In this document: positions 15,815 to 23,610 of the stretch, piece after piece
Position numbering within the stretch: position 1 is the first letter of the stretch
Layout of the letters: the number at the start of each line of letters is the position of its first letter
NCBI GenBank assembly: GCA_020027345.1
Contig: JAHRAH010000133.1
Location: forward strand, 1-42,920
Reading direction: 5' to 3'
DNA from: Gammaproteobacteria bacterium
GTDB taxonomy: Bacteria > Pseudomonadota > Gammaproteobacteria > Tethybacterales > Persebacteraceae
DNA: 42,920 nucleotides
Translations under genes and position numbers: made by a program
The notes under the pieces: generated by a model
What the model was told of the DNA's origin: nothing
Database searches by the model: none
What the model saw: the letters and a program-made list of their open reading frames with translations, nothing else

Positions 15815-16431
15815 GCCGGATAGTTTTCCGTTTCGCCGCCGCCGTCGCGCAAAAGGCGCGGGGGTGTTTCGTTAAAATCCAGCATCGTCGTCGGCTTCAT
15901 CGGGCAGGGGCCGGATTCGGCGACCGCTTCAATTTGTTTTCCCGCCAAACTCTCGCGCAAAGAATCGTGCGCGACAGCATCGTCTGCGCCGGGCAGTTTT
16001 AATGTCGTCGTGATGACCGGCTCGCCTATTTCCGCAAGCAGCGCCGCCGCGACCGGATGCGAAGGAACGCGAAAAGCGACGGTCTTGCGCTTCGGATGGC
16101 AAAGCCGCTTCGCAACTTTTTTCGTCGCCGGCAAAATAAAAGTATAGGGGCCCGGCGCGCGGTTTTTCATCAGACGGAATGCGGCGTTGTCCACCGCGGC
16201 GTAATCGCTGATTTGCCCGATGTCGCGGCAGGCGAGCGCGAACAAATGGCAATCGTCCACGCCGCGCAACTGCCGCAAACGCTCCGCCGCGCGCGGATCG
16301 TTTTGCAAACAGCCGAGTGCGTAATTGGAATCGGTCGGATACACGACAACGCCGCGGCGCAAGTGTTCGGCGAGCAAACGAATCAAACGCGGCTGCGGAT
16401 TCTGCGGATGCACCGAAAAAAACTGCGTCAT
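15811..16431 (-). CDS. yciO: Sua5/YciO/YrdC family protein, YciO-like
   Basis: 206 residues with the family fold: VVVYPTDSNYALGC near the N-terminus, KNRAPGPYTFILPATKKV in the middle, and TVAFRVPSHPVAAALL after it. TsaC/Sua5 members make threonylcarbamoyl-AMP for the t6A tRNA modification; the YciO branch has weak or uncertain activity. The trpS neighbour and the PTDSNYALG start favour YciO over TsaC. ATG 16431 overlaps the zinc-finger gene by 4 bases. Confidence 0.85.
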   Translation of the reverse strand: MTQFFSVHPQNPQPRLIRLLAEHLRRGVVVYPTDSNYALGCLQNDPRAAERLRQLRGVDDCHLFALACRDIGQISDYAAVDNAAFRLMKNRAPGPYTFILPATKKVAKRLCHPKRKTVAFRVPSHPVAAALLAEIGEPVITTTLKLPGADDAVAHDSLRESLAGKQIEAVAESGPCPMKPTTMLDFNETPPRLLRDGGGETENYPA

Positions 16432-16655
16432 TTTTTTTCTCCGCCGTTGTTGTTGTCGCCGCCGTTATCCGTTTGCAAACGGTAACGCGCCCCGCAATAG
16501 GGGCAGGAAACTTCCGGCTGCGCCGCGGACAACTGCAAAAAAACGCGCGGATGTTTGTTCCAGTTCTCGCCCCCCGGCGGCGGGCAGCAAAACGGCAACT
16601 GCCGCGGCGCAACCGTCTTCGCCGCGCTTTCTTTCGCCGATGCCGTCGCGTTCAT
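16428..16655 (-). CDS. CHCC-type zinc-finger protein (NDUFS6-like)
   Basis: A 75-residue protein with a zinc-binding core: FCCPPPGG (C23/C24), HPRVFLQL (H35) and EVSCPYCGARYRL (C51, C54). This is the zf-CHCC pattern shared with the complex I accessory subunit NDUFS6. In gammaproteobacteria such genes commonly sit beside ilvE, as here (4-base gap to the ilvE stop). The C-terminal 13 residues are Asn/Asp/Gly/Lys-rich. Function in bacteria is not established. Confidence 0.85.
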   Translation of the reverse strand: MNATASAKESAAKTVAPRQLPFCCPPPGGENWNKHPRVFLQLSAAQPEVSCPYCGARYRLQTDNGGDNNNGGEKK

Positions 16656-16659
16656 TCGT

Positions 16660-17610
16660 TCAGCCGACGGGAGTCAGCCATTCTTTTGCGCGCTTGCCTT
16701 TGCCGCGCACCGCGTCAAAAAACGCTTCCTGCAATTTCGCGGTTGCCGGCCCCCGTTTTCCTTCGCCGATTACAATGCCGTCCAGTTCGCGTATCGGCGT
16801 AACTTCCGCCGCGGTGCCGGTAAAAAACGCTTCTTCCGCGGTGTAGATTGCGTCGCGCGTCATACGCCGCTCGCGCGTTTGCATTCCGATGTCGCGCGCC
16901 AATTGAATTACCGCGTCGCGGGTGATGCCTTCCAGTTGCGATGTCATGTCGGGCGTTTGCAGTTCGCCGCGGCGGACGACAAAAAGGTTTTCGCCGGGGC
17001 CTTCGGCGACGAGTCCGTCCGCGTCCAAAAGCAGCGCCTCGTCGTAACCGTCGCGCAGCGCTTCGGCGTGCGCCATTACCGAATTCACATAATGCCCGCA
17101 ACCTTTCGCAAGGCACATAACTGCGTTGACATGATGGCGGGTGAAAGAGGATGTTTTTATGCGAATGCCTTTTTGCAGTCCTTCTTCGCCGAGATACGCG
17201 CCCCAGGGCCAGGCGGCGACGGCGACGCGCACCGGGTTTTTGCCGACGCTGAGCCCCAGCGAATCGGCGCCGTAAAATGCGAGCGGGCGAATGTAACAGG
17301 ACTGCAGCGAGTTCGCGCGCACGACTTCGCGCTGCGCTTCGGCGATTTCTTCGCGCGAAAAAGGAATGCGCATTCCCAAAATCGCCGCCGACTGAAAAAA
17401 GCGTTCGGTGTGCTCGCGCAGGCGGAATATGGCGGGGCCGCCTTCGCCGTCGTAGCAGCGCACGCCCTCAAAAACGCCGGTGCCGTAATGCAAGCCGTGC
17501 GAGAGAACATGAATCTGCGCCGCGCCCCATTCCGTCAGCCGCCCGTCAAACCATATCTTCCCCTCGCGCCCCGCCATCCCCTCGCGCGCCTGCTTCTCAT
17601 TCCCGGACAT
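16660..17610 (-). CDS. ilvE: Branched-chain amino acid aminotransferase
   Basis: A PLP-dependent transaminase for Leu, Ile and Val; 316 residues. Class IV motifs: IHVLSHGLHYGTGVFEGVRCY (about 33-53), the PLP lysine K169 in MCLAKGCGHYVNS, and DEALLLDADGLVAEGPGENLF. ATG 17610 follows a TGATAGAAT box by 7 bases, predicting a nearly leaderless mRNA. ATG 17577 (MAGREGKIW) is the alternative and would give a length close to E. coli IlvE. First gene of the ilvE-to-dnaG minus-strand cluster. Confidence 0.93.
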   Translation of the reverse strand: MSGNEKQAREGMAGREGKIWFDGRLTEWGAAQIHVLSHGLHYGTGVFEGVRCYDGEGGPAIFRLREHTERFFQSAAILGMRIPFSREEIAEAQREVVRANSLQSCYIRPLAFYGADSLGLSVGKNPVRVAVAAWPWGAYLGEEGLQKGIRIKTSSFTRHHVNAVMCLAKGCGHYVNSVMAHAEALRDGYDEALLLDADGLVAEGPGENLFVVRRGELQTPDMTSQLEGITRDAVIQLARDIGMQTRERRMTRDAIYTAEEAFFTGTAAEVTPIRELDGIVIGEGKRGPATAKLQEAFFDAVRGKGKRAKEWLTPVG

Positions 17611-17617
17611 AATCCCG

Positions 17618-17626
17618 ATTCTATCA
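17618..17626 (-). promoter_or_regulatory. Extended -10 promoter of ilvE
   Basis: TGA-TAGAAT on the minus strand, ending 7 bases before ATG 17610. No convincing -35. If used, it starts transcription at or one base before the ATG and drives the whole downstream cluster. Confidence 0.5.
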
Positions 17627-17633
17627 CGCCCGC

Positions 17634-17650
17634 GCAAGCGGCGGGGGGTA
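17634..17650. repeat. Terminal fragment of the nested palindromic element
   Basis: These 17 bases (GCAAGCGGCGGGGGGTA) are identical to 11286-11302, the right end of the palindromic element in rluB. The fragment sits between ispB and ilvE, just upstream of the ilvE extended -10. Confidence 0.55.
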
Positions 17651-17659
17651 AAGCATTCT

Positions 17660-18643
17660 CTACGCCGTGCGGTCGGGGGAGGTTTTTGCCAGTTTGGCGA
17701 GGGAATGGAGGGCGGCGGTTTCCGTTTCGGTTCGGGGTTTTGTTTCTTGGAGTTTTTGCAGTTGCGCGGCGGCGGCGGCGGCTTCTTCGGCGGCGCGGGC
17801 GCGGGTTTGCGCGAGTGCGCCGCTTTTTTGCACCATCCGCAGGGTTTTTGCGAAAACATCGGGGGCGCCGGAGCGCCAGCCGTTTATCAGCGCGTCGCGT
17901 TCTTTGGCGGAAGTTTGCGCGACGGTCAATATCACCGGCAGCGTCATTTTTCCCTCGCTGAAATCGCGCCCTATTTCTTTTCCGGTGTCGCCGCCTTCGT
18001 AATCCAGGCAGTCGTCCACCAATTGAAAAGCGAGCCCGAGCCGCCTTCCGTATTCGGCGAGCGCTTTTTCTTCCGCGCTTTTTTCCGCGAGTATCGCCGG
18101 GCCCGCCGCCGCTATCTCAAACAGATTCGCGGTCTTGCGCTCTATTATGGAAAAATACATCCGCTCCGAAACATTGCCGCTGCCGCGCGCGAGCAACTGC
18201 AAAAGCTCGCCTTCCGAAAGGCGGTTCGTCGCGTCGGTCATTCTTTGCAAAAGCCGCACGCTGCCGAGTTGCGCCAGTATTTGCGACGCGCGCGAATACA
18301 AAAAATCCCCCACCAAAACCGAAGCGGCGTTGCCGTATACGCGGTTTGCCGTCGCCTGCCGCCGCCGCGTGTCGGCGTCGTCAACAACATCGTCGTGCAG
18401 CAATGTCGCCGTGTGAATGAACTCAATCGCCGCCGCCGTTTCCAAACTGCTTTCTTCGCGCAACCCGCAAAGCCGCGCCGAAAGCATCGCGACAATCGCG
18501 CGCAACCTTTTTCCGCCGGCCAGTTGCCGCACAATAATATCCGCCGCCAGCGAAACTTCCGTCTGCATCCGCCCGCGCATGTGCGCGTTCAGCCGCGCGA
18601 TTTCGCCGTCAAACTCCCCCAGCGCATCGGCAAAAACGCTCAT
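17660..18643 (-). CDS. ispB: Polyprenyl diphosphate synthase (octaprenyl type)
   Basis: Builds the long isoprenoid tail of ubiquinone from FPP and IPP; 327 residues, membrane-associated. The first Asp-rich motif is D84-D85-x-x-D88 in TATLLHDDVVDDADTRRR; the second is LVDDCLDYEG. GGKRLRAIV, RVYGNAASVLVGDFLYSRA and GEIGRDFSEGKMTLPV-like segments match IspB. Its place after rplU-rpmA-obgE-proB fits: in many relatives ispB lies next to rplU, usually divergent, whereas here it is downstream in the same direction. ATG 18643 overlaps the proB stop by 4 bases. Chain length cannot be read from sequence alone. Confidence 0.92.
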   Translation of the reverse strand: MSVFADALGEFDGEIARLNAHMRGRMQTEVSLAADIIVRQLAGGKRLRAIVAMLSARLCGLREESSLETAAAIEFIHTATLLHDDVVDDADTRRRQATANRVYGNAASVLVGDFLYSRASQILAQLGSVRLLQRMTDATNRLSEGELLQLLARGSGNVSERMYFSIIERKTANLFEIAAAGPAILAEKSAEEKALAEYGRRLGLAFQLVDDCLDYEGGDTGKEIGRDFSEGKMTLPVILTVAQTSAKERDALINGWRSGAPDVFAKTLRMVQKSGALAQTRARAAEEAAAAAAQLQKLQETKPRTETETAALHSLAKLAKTSPDRTA

Positions 18644-19746
18644 TCCAAAACCGTCATATTGTCGCGGTGCGACATTTCTTCTTCAAAAACATATCCCAGC
18701 ACCGTTCCGATTTTCGCGCTTTTCACCCCGCACAAAGCGCGCGCCGCCGCGGCGTCGTAATTCGCCAAACCATAACCGACCGTCTTTCCGTTCGCATCGG
18801 CGAGCGCGACCGAATCCCCGCGCACAAATTCCCCGCGCACTTTTTGCACTCCCGCCGGCAACAAACTGCGTTTGTCGCGCACGACCGCGCGCACCGCGCC
18901 GTCGTCCAAAATCATAGTTCCGCGCACGCGCAATCCGCTTGCCAGCCAGCGTTTGCGCGCGGAAAGCGGCGGCGTCTCGGCGGCGAGCAAAGTCCCGAAG
19001 GGGCGCTTGCCTCCGCCGGCGCGCAACAATGCGCGCGGTATCGCCATTCTTGCGCCGCCGTCGGCGATAAGCGAATCGGCGCCGCTGCGCGCGGCTATTT
19101 TTGCCGCTTCCAATTTGCTTTTCATTCCGCCGATTCCTTCGCCGCCGTTTTCTTTCGCGTAATGCAAAAGGTTTTCGTCCCCGGCTTTTGCGCGGGAGAC
19201 AACATCGCGGCGCGAACCGTCGCGGCAAAGCCCGGGCGCGTCCGTCAACATTAATAAACAATCGGCTTCCAGCAAATTCGCAATTTGCGCGGCGAGACGG
19301 TCGTTGTCGCCGAAACTCGCGGTGTCCGTCGCGACGACATCGTTTTCGTTAATTACCGGAACGACATCGCTGCCGAGCAGCCGCCGCAAAGTCGCGCGCG
19401 CGTTCAGATACAAAGTGCGGTGCGCCATTTCCTCGGCGGTCAGCAATATTTGCGCGGCGTGCAAGCCGCTGCGCGAGAAAGCGTCCTCGTAGGCGTCCAT
19501 CAAAAGCATCTGCCCGACGGCCGCGGCCACGCGCAAATCGGCGCGCGCCGTCGGGCGTTTTTTCCAGCCCAAACGCTGCATCCCCGAAACGACCGCGCCG
19601 GAAGAAACCAATACCATCTCCCGCCCCGCGCGCCGTTCCTTCGCTATCTGCAGCGAAAGGCGGCGAATGTAATTCGCGTTCAACCGGTTTTCCCCGGCGG
19701 AAAGCAAACTGCTCCCCACTTTTACAATGACGCGATGCGGCTTCAT
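18640..19746 (-). CDS. proB: Glutamate 5-kinase
   Basis: First step of proline synthesis, phosphorylating glutamate; 368 residues, cytoplasmic. Amino-acid kinase domain (1 to about 260): VKVGSSLL at residue 8, LVSSGAVVSGMQRLG, VINENDVV, FGDNDRLAAQIAN, LTDAPGL and GGMKSKLEAAK. A C-terminal PUA domain (about 280-360) begins after KRWLASGLRVRGTM. Its start overlaps the obgE stop by 4 bases. The obgE-proB pair is common in beta/gammaproteobacteria. Confidence 0.95.
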   Translation of the reverse strand: MKPHRVIVKVGSSLLSAGENRLNANYIRRLSLQIAKERRAGREMVLVSSGAVVSGMQRLGWKKRPTARADLRVAAAVGQMLLMDAYEDAFSRSGLHAAQILLTAEEMAHRTLYLNARATLRRLLGSDVVPVINENDVVATDTASFGDNDRLAAQIANLLEADCLLMLTDAPGLCRDGSRRDVVSRAKAGDENLLHYAKENGGEGIGGMKSKLEAAKIAARSGADSLIADGGARMAIPRALLRAGGGKRPFGTLLAAETPPLSARKRWLASGLRVRGTMILDDGAVRAVVRDKRSLLPAGVQKVRGEFVRGDSVALADANGKTVGYGLANYDAAAARALCGVKSAKIGTVLGYVFEEEMSHRDNMTVLE

Positions 19747-20849
19747 TTCGCAGCCGCCGCGTTTTTGTTTTCGGAATAACGGTAACGGTTGCCATTATCG
19801 CTGCCGTTATCATTTCCGTCGGCGACAGTTTTATCACCGTCCCCGCCCATATCCCGCGTTTGCAAAAAAAGCGGCGCGAGTTCTTTTATCCCCGCGCCGG
19901 TCAGCGCGGAAACGGCGCGAACAAAAAGAAACTGCGGAAAGTTCTCGCGCATTGTTCGCGTTCGTTTTTCCGCCTCCGCTTTCGGCAGCAAGTCCGTTTT
20001 ATTCAGCGCGAGCATTTTCGGTTTTTCGCCGAAGTCGGCGGCGGAGGAATTTGCGAGCTCGCTTTCCAACGCTTTGCAGTCGCGCGCCGGGTCGCCGGCG
20101 ATGTCCGCGACAAAACAAAGCATCGCCGTGCGCGATATGTGCCGCAAAAAACGGTTGCCGAGCCCGGCCCCTTCGGCCGCGCCGCGAATCAGCCCGGGCA
20201 GGTCGGCGACGGTCACGCCCTCGCCGAACTCGTCGGCGACAAAACCCAACTGCGGCGACAAAGTCGTAAACGGATAATCCGCAATCTTCGGGCGCGCGGC
20301 GCTGACGGCGGCGAGCAGCGTGGACTTCCCCGCGTTCGGCATTCCGACCAGCCCGACATTCGCCAGCAGCCGCAGCACGAGTTTAAACCGCCGCTCCTCG
20401 CCCGTCTCGCCGTTCGTGCGCCGCCGCGGCGCGCGGTTGACGGAAGTTTTGAACCCCGCGTTTCCCCGTCCGCCGCGACCGCCGCCCGCCAGCAAGACGC
20501 GCTGCCGCGGGCGCAGCAAATCGCCGTGAACCGCCCCCGTCGCCGAATCCAGAATCTGCGTGCCGACCGGCGCGCCGACGACAACATCCTCGCCGTCGCC
20601 CCCGGTGCGCTTGCCGCCGGAACCGTGCTTGCCGTTCGCCGCGCGCACATCGCGCAGCCGCCGATGCGCGAGCAAGGTGTTCATCGCCAGCGACGCCCGC
20701 AGCCAGACATCGCCGCCCTTGCCGCCGTCGCCGCCGTCCGGTCCCCCGCGCGGGCGCGCCCGTTCGCGCAAGAAACTCACGACGCCGTCGCCGCCCTTGC
20801 CGCCGCGGGCGGAAATCTCCACTTCGTCAATGAATGCGGACTTTCCCAT
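19743..20849 (-). CDS. obgE: Obg family GTPase
   Basis: A ribosome-associated GTPase in 50S assembly and the stringent response; 368 residues. The Gly-rich OBG domain covers about 1-160 (SARGGKGGDGVVSF, GGDGGKGGDVW). The G domain follows: G1 GMPNAGKST, G3 DLPGLI, G4 NKTD and G5 SALTG. The tail after residue 335 is short and Asp/Asn/Gly-rich (DGNDNGSDNGNRYRYSENKN), different from the tail of E. coli ObgE (390 residues). It starts 21 bases after the rpmA stop. Confidence 0.96.
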   Translation of the reverse strand: MGKSAFIDEVEISARGGKGGDGVVSFLRERARPRGGPDGGDGGKGGDVWLRASLAMNTLLAHRRLRDVRAANGKHGSGGKRTGGDGEDVVVGAPVGTQILDSATGAVHGDLLRPRQRVLLAGGGRGGRGNAGFKTSVNRAPRRRTNGETGEERRFKLVLRLLANVGLVGMPNAGKSTLLAAVSAARPKIADYPFTTLSPQLGFVADEFGEGVTVADLPGLIRGAAEGAGLGNRFLRHISRTAMLCFVADIAGDPARDCKALESELANSSAADFGEKPKMLALNKTDLLPKAEAEKRTRTMRENFPQFLFVRAVSALTGAGIKELAPLFLQTRDMGGDGDKTVADGNDNGSDNGNRYRYSENKNAAAAK

Positions 20850-20870
20850 GTCCGCCCCGCGCGCGCCTTT

Positions 20871-21140
20871 TTAAGAGGGCGCAGGCGAAGGCGCCACGCT
20901 GACATACTTCCGCAGCGGCTTCCCCCCGCGGGCGAAAACAACGCGCCCCGCGGCGATGCTGTAAAGAGTGTGGTCGCGCCCCACGCCGACATTCGCCCCC
21001 GGATGAAAGCGCGTCCCCCGCTGGCGCACAAGTATCTCGCCCGCGCGCACCGTCTCGCCGCCGTAACGCTTCACCCCCAAATACTTCGGATTGGAATCGC
21101 GCCCGTTCTTGGACGAGCCGCCGGCTTTTTTTTGCGCCAT
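20871..21140 (-). CDS. rpmA: Ribosomal protein L27
   Basis: An 89-residue 50S protein whose N-terminus reaches the peptidyl-transferase centre. The sequence begins [16 protein letters not shown] and continues [23 protein letters not shown] and [10 protein letters not shown], all typical. No extra N-terminal cleavage peptide is present. The ATG directly abuts the rplU stop. Confidence 0.97.
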   Translation of the reverse strand: MAQKKAGGSSKNGRDSNPKYLGVKRYGGETVRAGEILVRQRGTRFHPGANVGVGRDHTLYSIAAGRVVFARGGKPLRKYVSVAPSPAPS

Positions 21141-21527
21141 TTATTCGCCCCCGCTTTTCGCGTTTTTGTTTTCGGCGACGGCTTTTTCGCCCGCCCCGCC
21201 GCCAGCGGCGACGATGCCGTCAATTTGTATTTTTGTCAAGTCGGCGCGCGCGCCCCCGCTGCGGCGGCTGTTCTTGCGCCGCCGCACTTTGACGATGCGC
21301 ACTTTCTCCCCGCGCAAGTGTTCCAGCACGGTAACGGCGACGGCCGCGGGCAAATAGGGCGCGCCGAATTCGGTTTTGCCGTCCGCCCCGGCGAGCGCCA
21401 GAACCTTTTCCAGCCGCAAGTTCGCGCCGACTTCGCCCGGCAGACGGTCAACAACGGCGACGCCGCCCACCGCCGCGCGGTATTGCTTCCCCCCGCTCTC
21501 AAAAATCGCGCTCGCGTATTCGCTCAT
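21141..21527 (-). CDS. rplU: Ribosomal protein L21
   Basis: A 128-residue 50S protein that binds 23S rRNA. ATG 21527 gives the usual N-terminus (MSEYASAIFESGGKQYRA). The core includes GEVGANLRLEKVLALAG and the basic RRRKNSRRSGGARADLTKIQIDGI region. The C-terminus carries an additional Gly/Ala/Lys/Glu tail of about 20 residues. The in-frame upstream extension to 21611 is rejected because a promoter lies there. Confidence 0.95.
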   Translation of the reverse strand: MSEYASAIFESGGKQYRAAVGGVAVVDRLPGEVGANLRLEKVLALAGADGKTEFGAPYLPAAVAVTVLEHLRGEKVRIVKVRRRKNSRRSGGARADLTKIQIDGIVAAGGGAGEKAVAENKNAKSGGE

Positions 21528-21567
21528 CGTCCCTTGTTTTTCCGCCCCGTCCCCGGCGCGGCTCGCC

Positions 21568-21595
21568 ATTCTAACACAAAAACCCCCCGATGCAA
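21568..21595 (-). promoter_or_regulatory. Promoter of the rplU operon
   Basis: On the minus strand: TTGCAT (21590-21595), a 16-base spacer, then TAGAAT (21568-21573) preceded by TGT, an extended -10. Predicted start near 21561, leader about 34 bases. Confidence 0.6.
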
Positions 21596-21606
21596 CCCCG
21601 CCCCTT

Positions 21607-21708
21607 GTCATTCCCGCGAAAGCGGGAATCCAGTTCTTTCGCTGTTGGGGGGGATTGGATTTCCGCTTTCGCGAGATGGGACTGGATTCCCGCTTTCGCG
21701 GGAATGAC
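21607..21708. repeat. Palindromic dRS3-like repeat, copy A
   Basis: Two 27-bp arms in perfect inverted orientation (21607-21633 and 21682-21708) with the core ATTCCCGCGAAAGCGGGAAT, itself palindromic. A decayed third copy (GGATTTCCGCTTTCGCGAGA) lies between at about 21654. The layout matches copy C at 23629-23735. It separates the rplU promoter from the ygfZ 3' end. The core resembles the widespread dRS3/REP-like ATTCCC...GGGAAT repeats of Neisseria and others. Confidence 0.85.
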
Positions 21709-21710
21709 AG

Positions 21711-22610
21711 TTACGCGCCCAACAAAACACCCGGCTTTGCGGAGGACGATTGTTGCGGGGGGGACTCTTCCGATTCAGCGGGAACAGGCGCGGGAGAAAG
21801 CAAAAGTTGTTGTCCCCCGCAAAAAAGCGAATCCTTTACGCGCGCGAGCATAACCGCAGCAAGCGCAATATAACCGTCACCGCCCTCTTCCGCAACCGCC
21901 GCCGCATTAACTATCTCGCCGACAGTCGCGCCTTTGTCATCGGCGATTGCCGCGCCTTCTTCGGGGGAATCGCCATCGCCGCGCACAATCATCAGCCGCC
22001 GTTTTACCGCGCCGCGGTAATGCAGCCGCGCGACGACTTCCTGCCCGACATAACACCCCTTATTAAAATCAATCCCGCCGAGCAAATCCCAATTAATAAA
22101 CTGCGGCAGAAACTTCTCCTGCGTTTTTGCGCCGACCCACGGCATCCCGCGCAATATGTCGTTTGTTTTCCAATCGGCGGCGCAACCGTCATCCCCGCCG
22201 CTGTCGCCGCATTCCAAAACGGCAATGTCCCCGTTTTCTTCGCGGCGGAATGTCCCCCCTTTTTCCGGCGGCGCGTTTGCAAAAACAACAAAACAAACCC
22301 CGCATTCTTCCCGCCGCATTTTCACTTTCGCGCGCAAGACAAAACGCGAAAGCCGCGCGATGCAATCTTCGGCGATGTCGGCGCGCGCAATCGCGCAAAA
22401 CTTTTCCCCGCTTTCGCGGCAGAGAATCGCGTTCGCCAAAACGCGCCCCTGCCGGTTGCAGTAGGCGGCGCGCGCCCAGTGTCCGTTTTGCAGCGCGAGG
22501 GCGTCGGCGCTGATTTGCCCCTGCAAAAACGAGGCGGCGTCCGCCCCTTCCACGGCGAAGGCGGCGAGCGCATCGGCGCGCATTGTTATTTTTGTGGTAG
22601 TTTTTGCCAT
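21711..22610 (-). CDS. ygfZ: Folate-binding protein YgfZ (GcvT-like)
   Basis: A 299-residue protein of the GcvT fold that supports repair or assembly of certain Fe-S enzymes. The diagnostic motif KGCYVGQEVVARLHYRG, with its conserved Cys, is near residue 190; GQISADALAL and GRVLANAIL near the N-terminus also fit. The C-terminus ends in a Ser/Pro/Gln stretch that stops 2 bases from palindromic repeat A. The gene diverges from the YgfX-like gene, as ygfZ does from the sdhE-ygfX pair in E. coli. Confidence 0.92.
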   Translation of the reverse strand: MAKTTTKITMRADALAAFAVEGADAASFLQGQISADALALQNGHWARAAYCNRQGRVLANAILCRESGEKFCAIARADIAEDCIARLSRFVLRAKVKMRREECGVCFVVFANAPPEKGGTFRREENGDIAVLECGDSGGDDGCAADWKTNDILRGMPWVGAKTQEKFLPQFINWDLLGGIDFNKGCYVGQEVVARLHYRGAVKRRLMIVRGDGDSPEEGAAIADDKGATVGEIVNAAAVAEEGGDGYIALAAVMLARVKDSLFCGGQQLLLSPAPVPAESEESPPQQSSSAKPGVLLGA

Positions 22611-22611
22611 T

Positions 22612-23064
22612 GTGTATTACCGTTTTCGCCCGTCCGCCGCGCTTGCCGCGCTTTTTCTTTTTTTCGCCGTCGCCTGCGGCGCGGGGGCGGCGGCGATTAT
22701 AACAAACCCCGCGCCTTCCGCTTTCGCCGCCGCGCTCGTTTGCGCCGGTTTCGCGATGGCCGCAAAACGCCACGCCCTGCGCCGCGGCAAAGGCGCGGTC
22801 GCCGCGATGCATTGGCCGCTCGGCGGGCGCGAGCCGCGCGCGGTTATGCTCGTCTTCGCCGACGGAAAAGAAACGCGCGGCGAAATACGCGGCGCCTTTT
22901 GTTCCTCGTGGTTTGCGGCGGTCACGGTAAAGGCGGGCGGCAAAAAACACTTCGTCGCCGCCGCCGCCGATTCCGCCGACTCCCCCCAAATCTTCCGCCG
23001 CCTGCGCATTCGCCTGATAGCCCTAAGCAACCCCGACGCAACCCCTCCCTCCGACAAAAAATAA
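22612..23064 (+). CDS. YgfX-like two-helix membrane protein
   Basis: About 150 residues: a short N-terminus (YYRFRPS), two adjacent hydrophobic helices (about 10-29 and 36-50), then a soluble Gly/Lys/Arg-rich domain ending AAADSADSPQIFRRLRIRL. This layout and the AADSxDxxxFRxLR ending resemble YgfX, a small inner-membrane protein found beside ygfZ and sdhE, once proposed as a type IV toxin. No sdhE (ygfY) gene is seen here. The start is uncertain: GTG 22612 (used) or GTG 22594, which would overlap the ygfZ start; neither has a Shine-Dalgarno. The call rests on context plus weak resemblance. Confidence 0.5.
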   Translation: MYYRFRPSAALAALFLFFAVACGAGAAAIITNPAPSAFAAALVCAGFAMAAKRHALRRGKGAVAAMHWPLGGREPRAVMLVFADGKETRGEIRGAFCSSWFAAVTVKAGGKKHFVAAAADSADSPQIFRRLRIRLIALSNPDATPPSDKK

Positions 23065-23108
23065 CCCCCCTTGTCATTCCCGCCCCCCCGACAAAAAATA
23101 ATCACTTT

Positions 23109-23180
23109 GTCATTCCCGCGAAAGCGGGAATCCAGCTCTTTTTGGGGGGAGGGCTGGATTCCCGCTTTCGCGGGAATGAC
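23109..23180. repeat. Palindromic dRS3-like repeat, copy B
   Basis: The same 27-bp arms as copy A (23109-23135 and 23154-23180), perfect inverted repeats, but with only an 18-base spacer and no third copy. It sits between the YgfX-like gene and the GIY-YIG gene. Confidence 0.85.
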
Positions 23181-23265
23181 AAAAGGGGAGCGGGAATGAC
23201 AAGAGGGATGACAAGAGGGGGGATGACAAGGGGAGCGGGAATGACAAAAGGAGCGGGAATCCAGT
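23181..23265. repeat. Degenerate direct repeats from the dRS3-like arm
   Basis: Four or five short units of the type GCGGGAATGACAAAAGG or GGATGACAAGAGGGG follow copy B head to tail, ending in GCGGGAATCCAG. They look like partial arms amplified by slippage. No gene is seen here; the GIY-YIG promoter begins at the right side. Confidence 0.65.
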
Positions 23266-23286
23266 GCTTTTTTGGGGGTAGGGGGA

Positions 23287-23292
23287 TATAAT
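23287..23292 (+). promoter_or_regulatory. TATAAT promoter of the GIY-YIG gene (leaderless)
   Basis: A perfect TATAAT ends 6 bases before ATG 23299, so +1 would be the A of the start codon. The -35 region falls in the repeat tail and shows no consensus. Confidence 0.55.
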
Positions 23293-23298
23293 CGGAAA

Positions 23299-23592
23299 AT
23301 GTGGAACAGGCAGCCGGCGGTTTATATTATGGCCAGCAAGAGGAACGGAACGCTTTATACCGGGGTTACCGGCGATTTGCCCGCCCGGGTTTGGCAGCAC
23401 AAAAACGGGGAGGAGAAAGGTTTTGTGCGGGAATACGGCGTTACGATGCTGGCGTATTTTGAGTTGTGCGACGACATTCACGCCGCCATTTTGCGGGAGA
23501 AACAGATTAAGAAGTGGCGGCGGGCTTGGAAGTTGGAGTTGATTGAAGGGCTAAACCCCGGCTGGCGCGATTTGTCCGCTGATATTTTTTGA
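23299..23592 (+). CDS. Small GIY-YIG nuclease-domain protein
   Basis: A 97-residue single-domain protein of the UvrC/Slx1-type GIY-YIG fold. Motifs: VYI at 8-10 and YTG at 20-22 (the GIY...YIG pair), R30 and H34 (ARVWQHK), catalytic glutamate E67 in LREKQIKKWRR, and a final NPGWRDL. This short type is very common in proteobacteria and its function is unknown. It is bracketed by dRS3-like palindromes on both sides (copies B and C). The ATG sits 6 bases after a TATAAT box with no Shine-Dalgarno. A role in nicking or mobilising the repeats is speculative. Confidence 0.9.
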   Translation: MWNRQPAVYIMASKRNGTLYTGVTGDLPARVWQHKNGEEKGFVREYGVTMLAYFELCDDIHAAILREKQIKKWRRAWKLELIEGLNPGWRDLSADIF

Positions 23593-23610
23593 TTTTTTCC
23601 CGCCTTTCTT

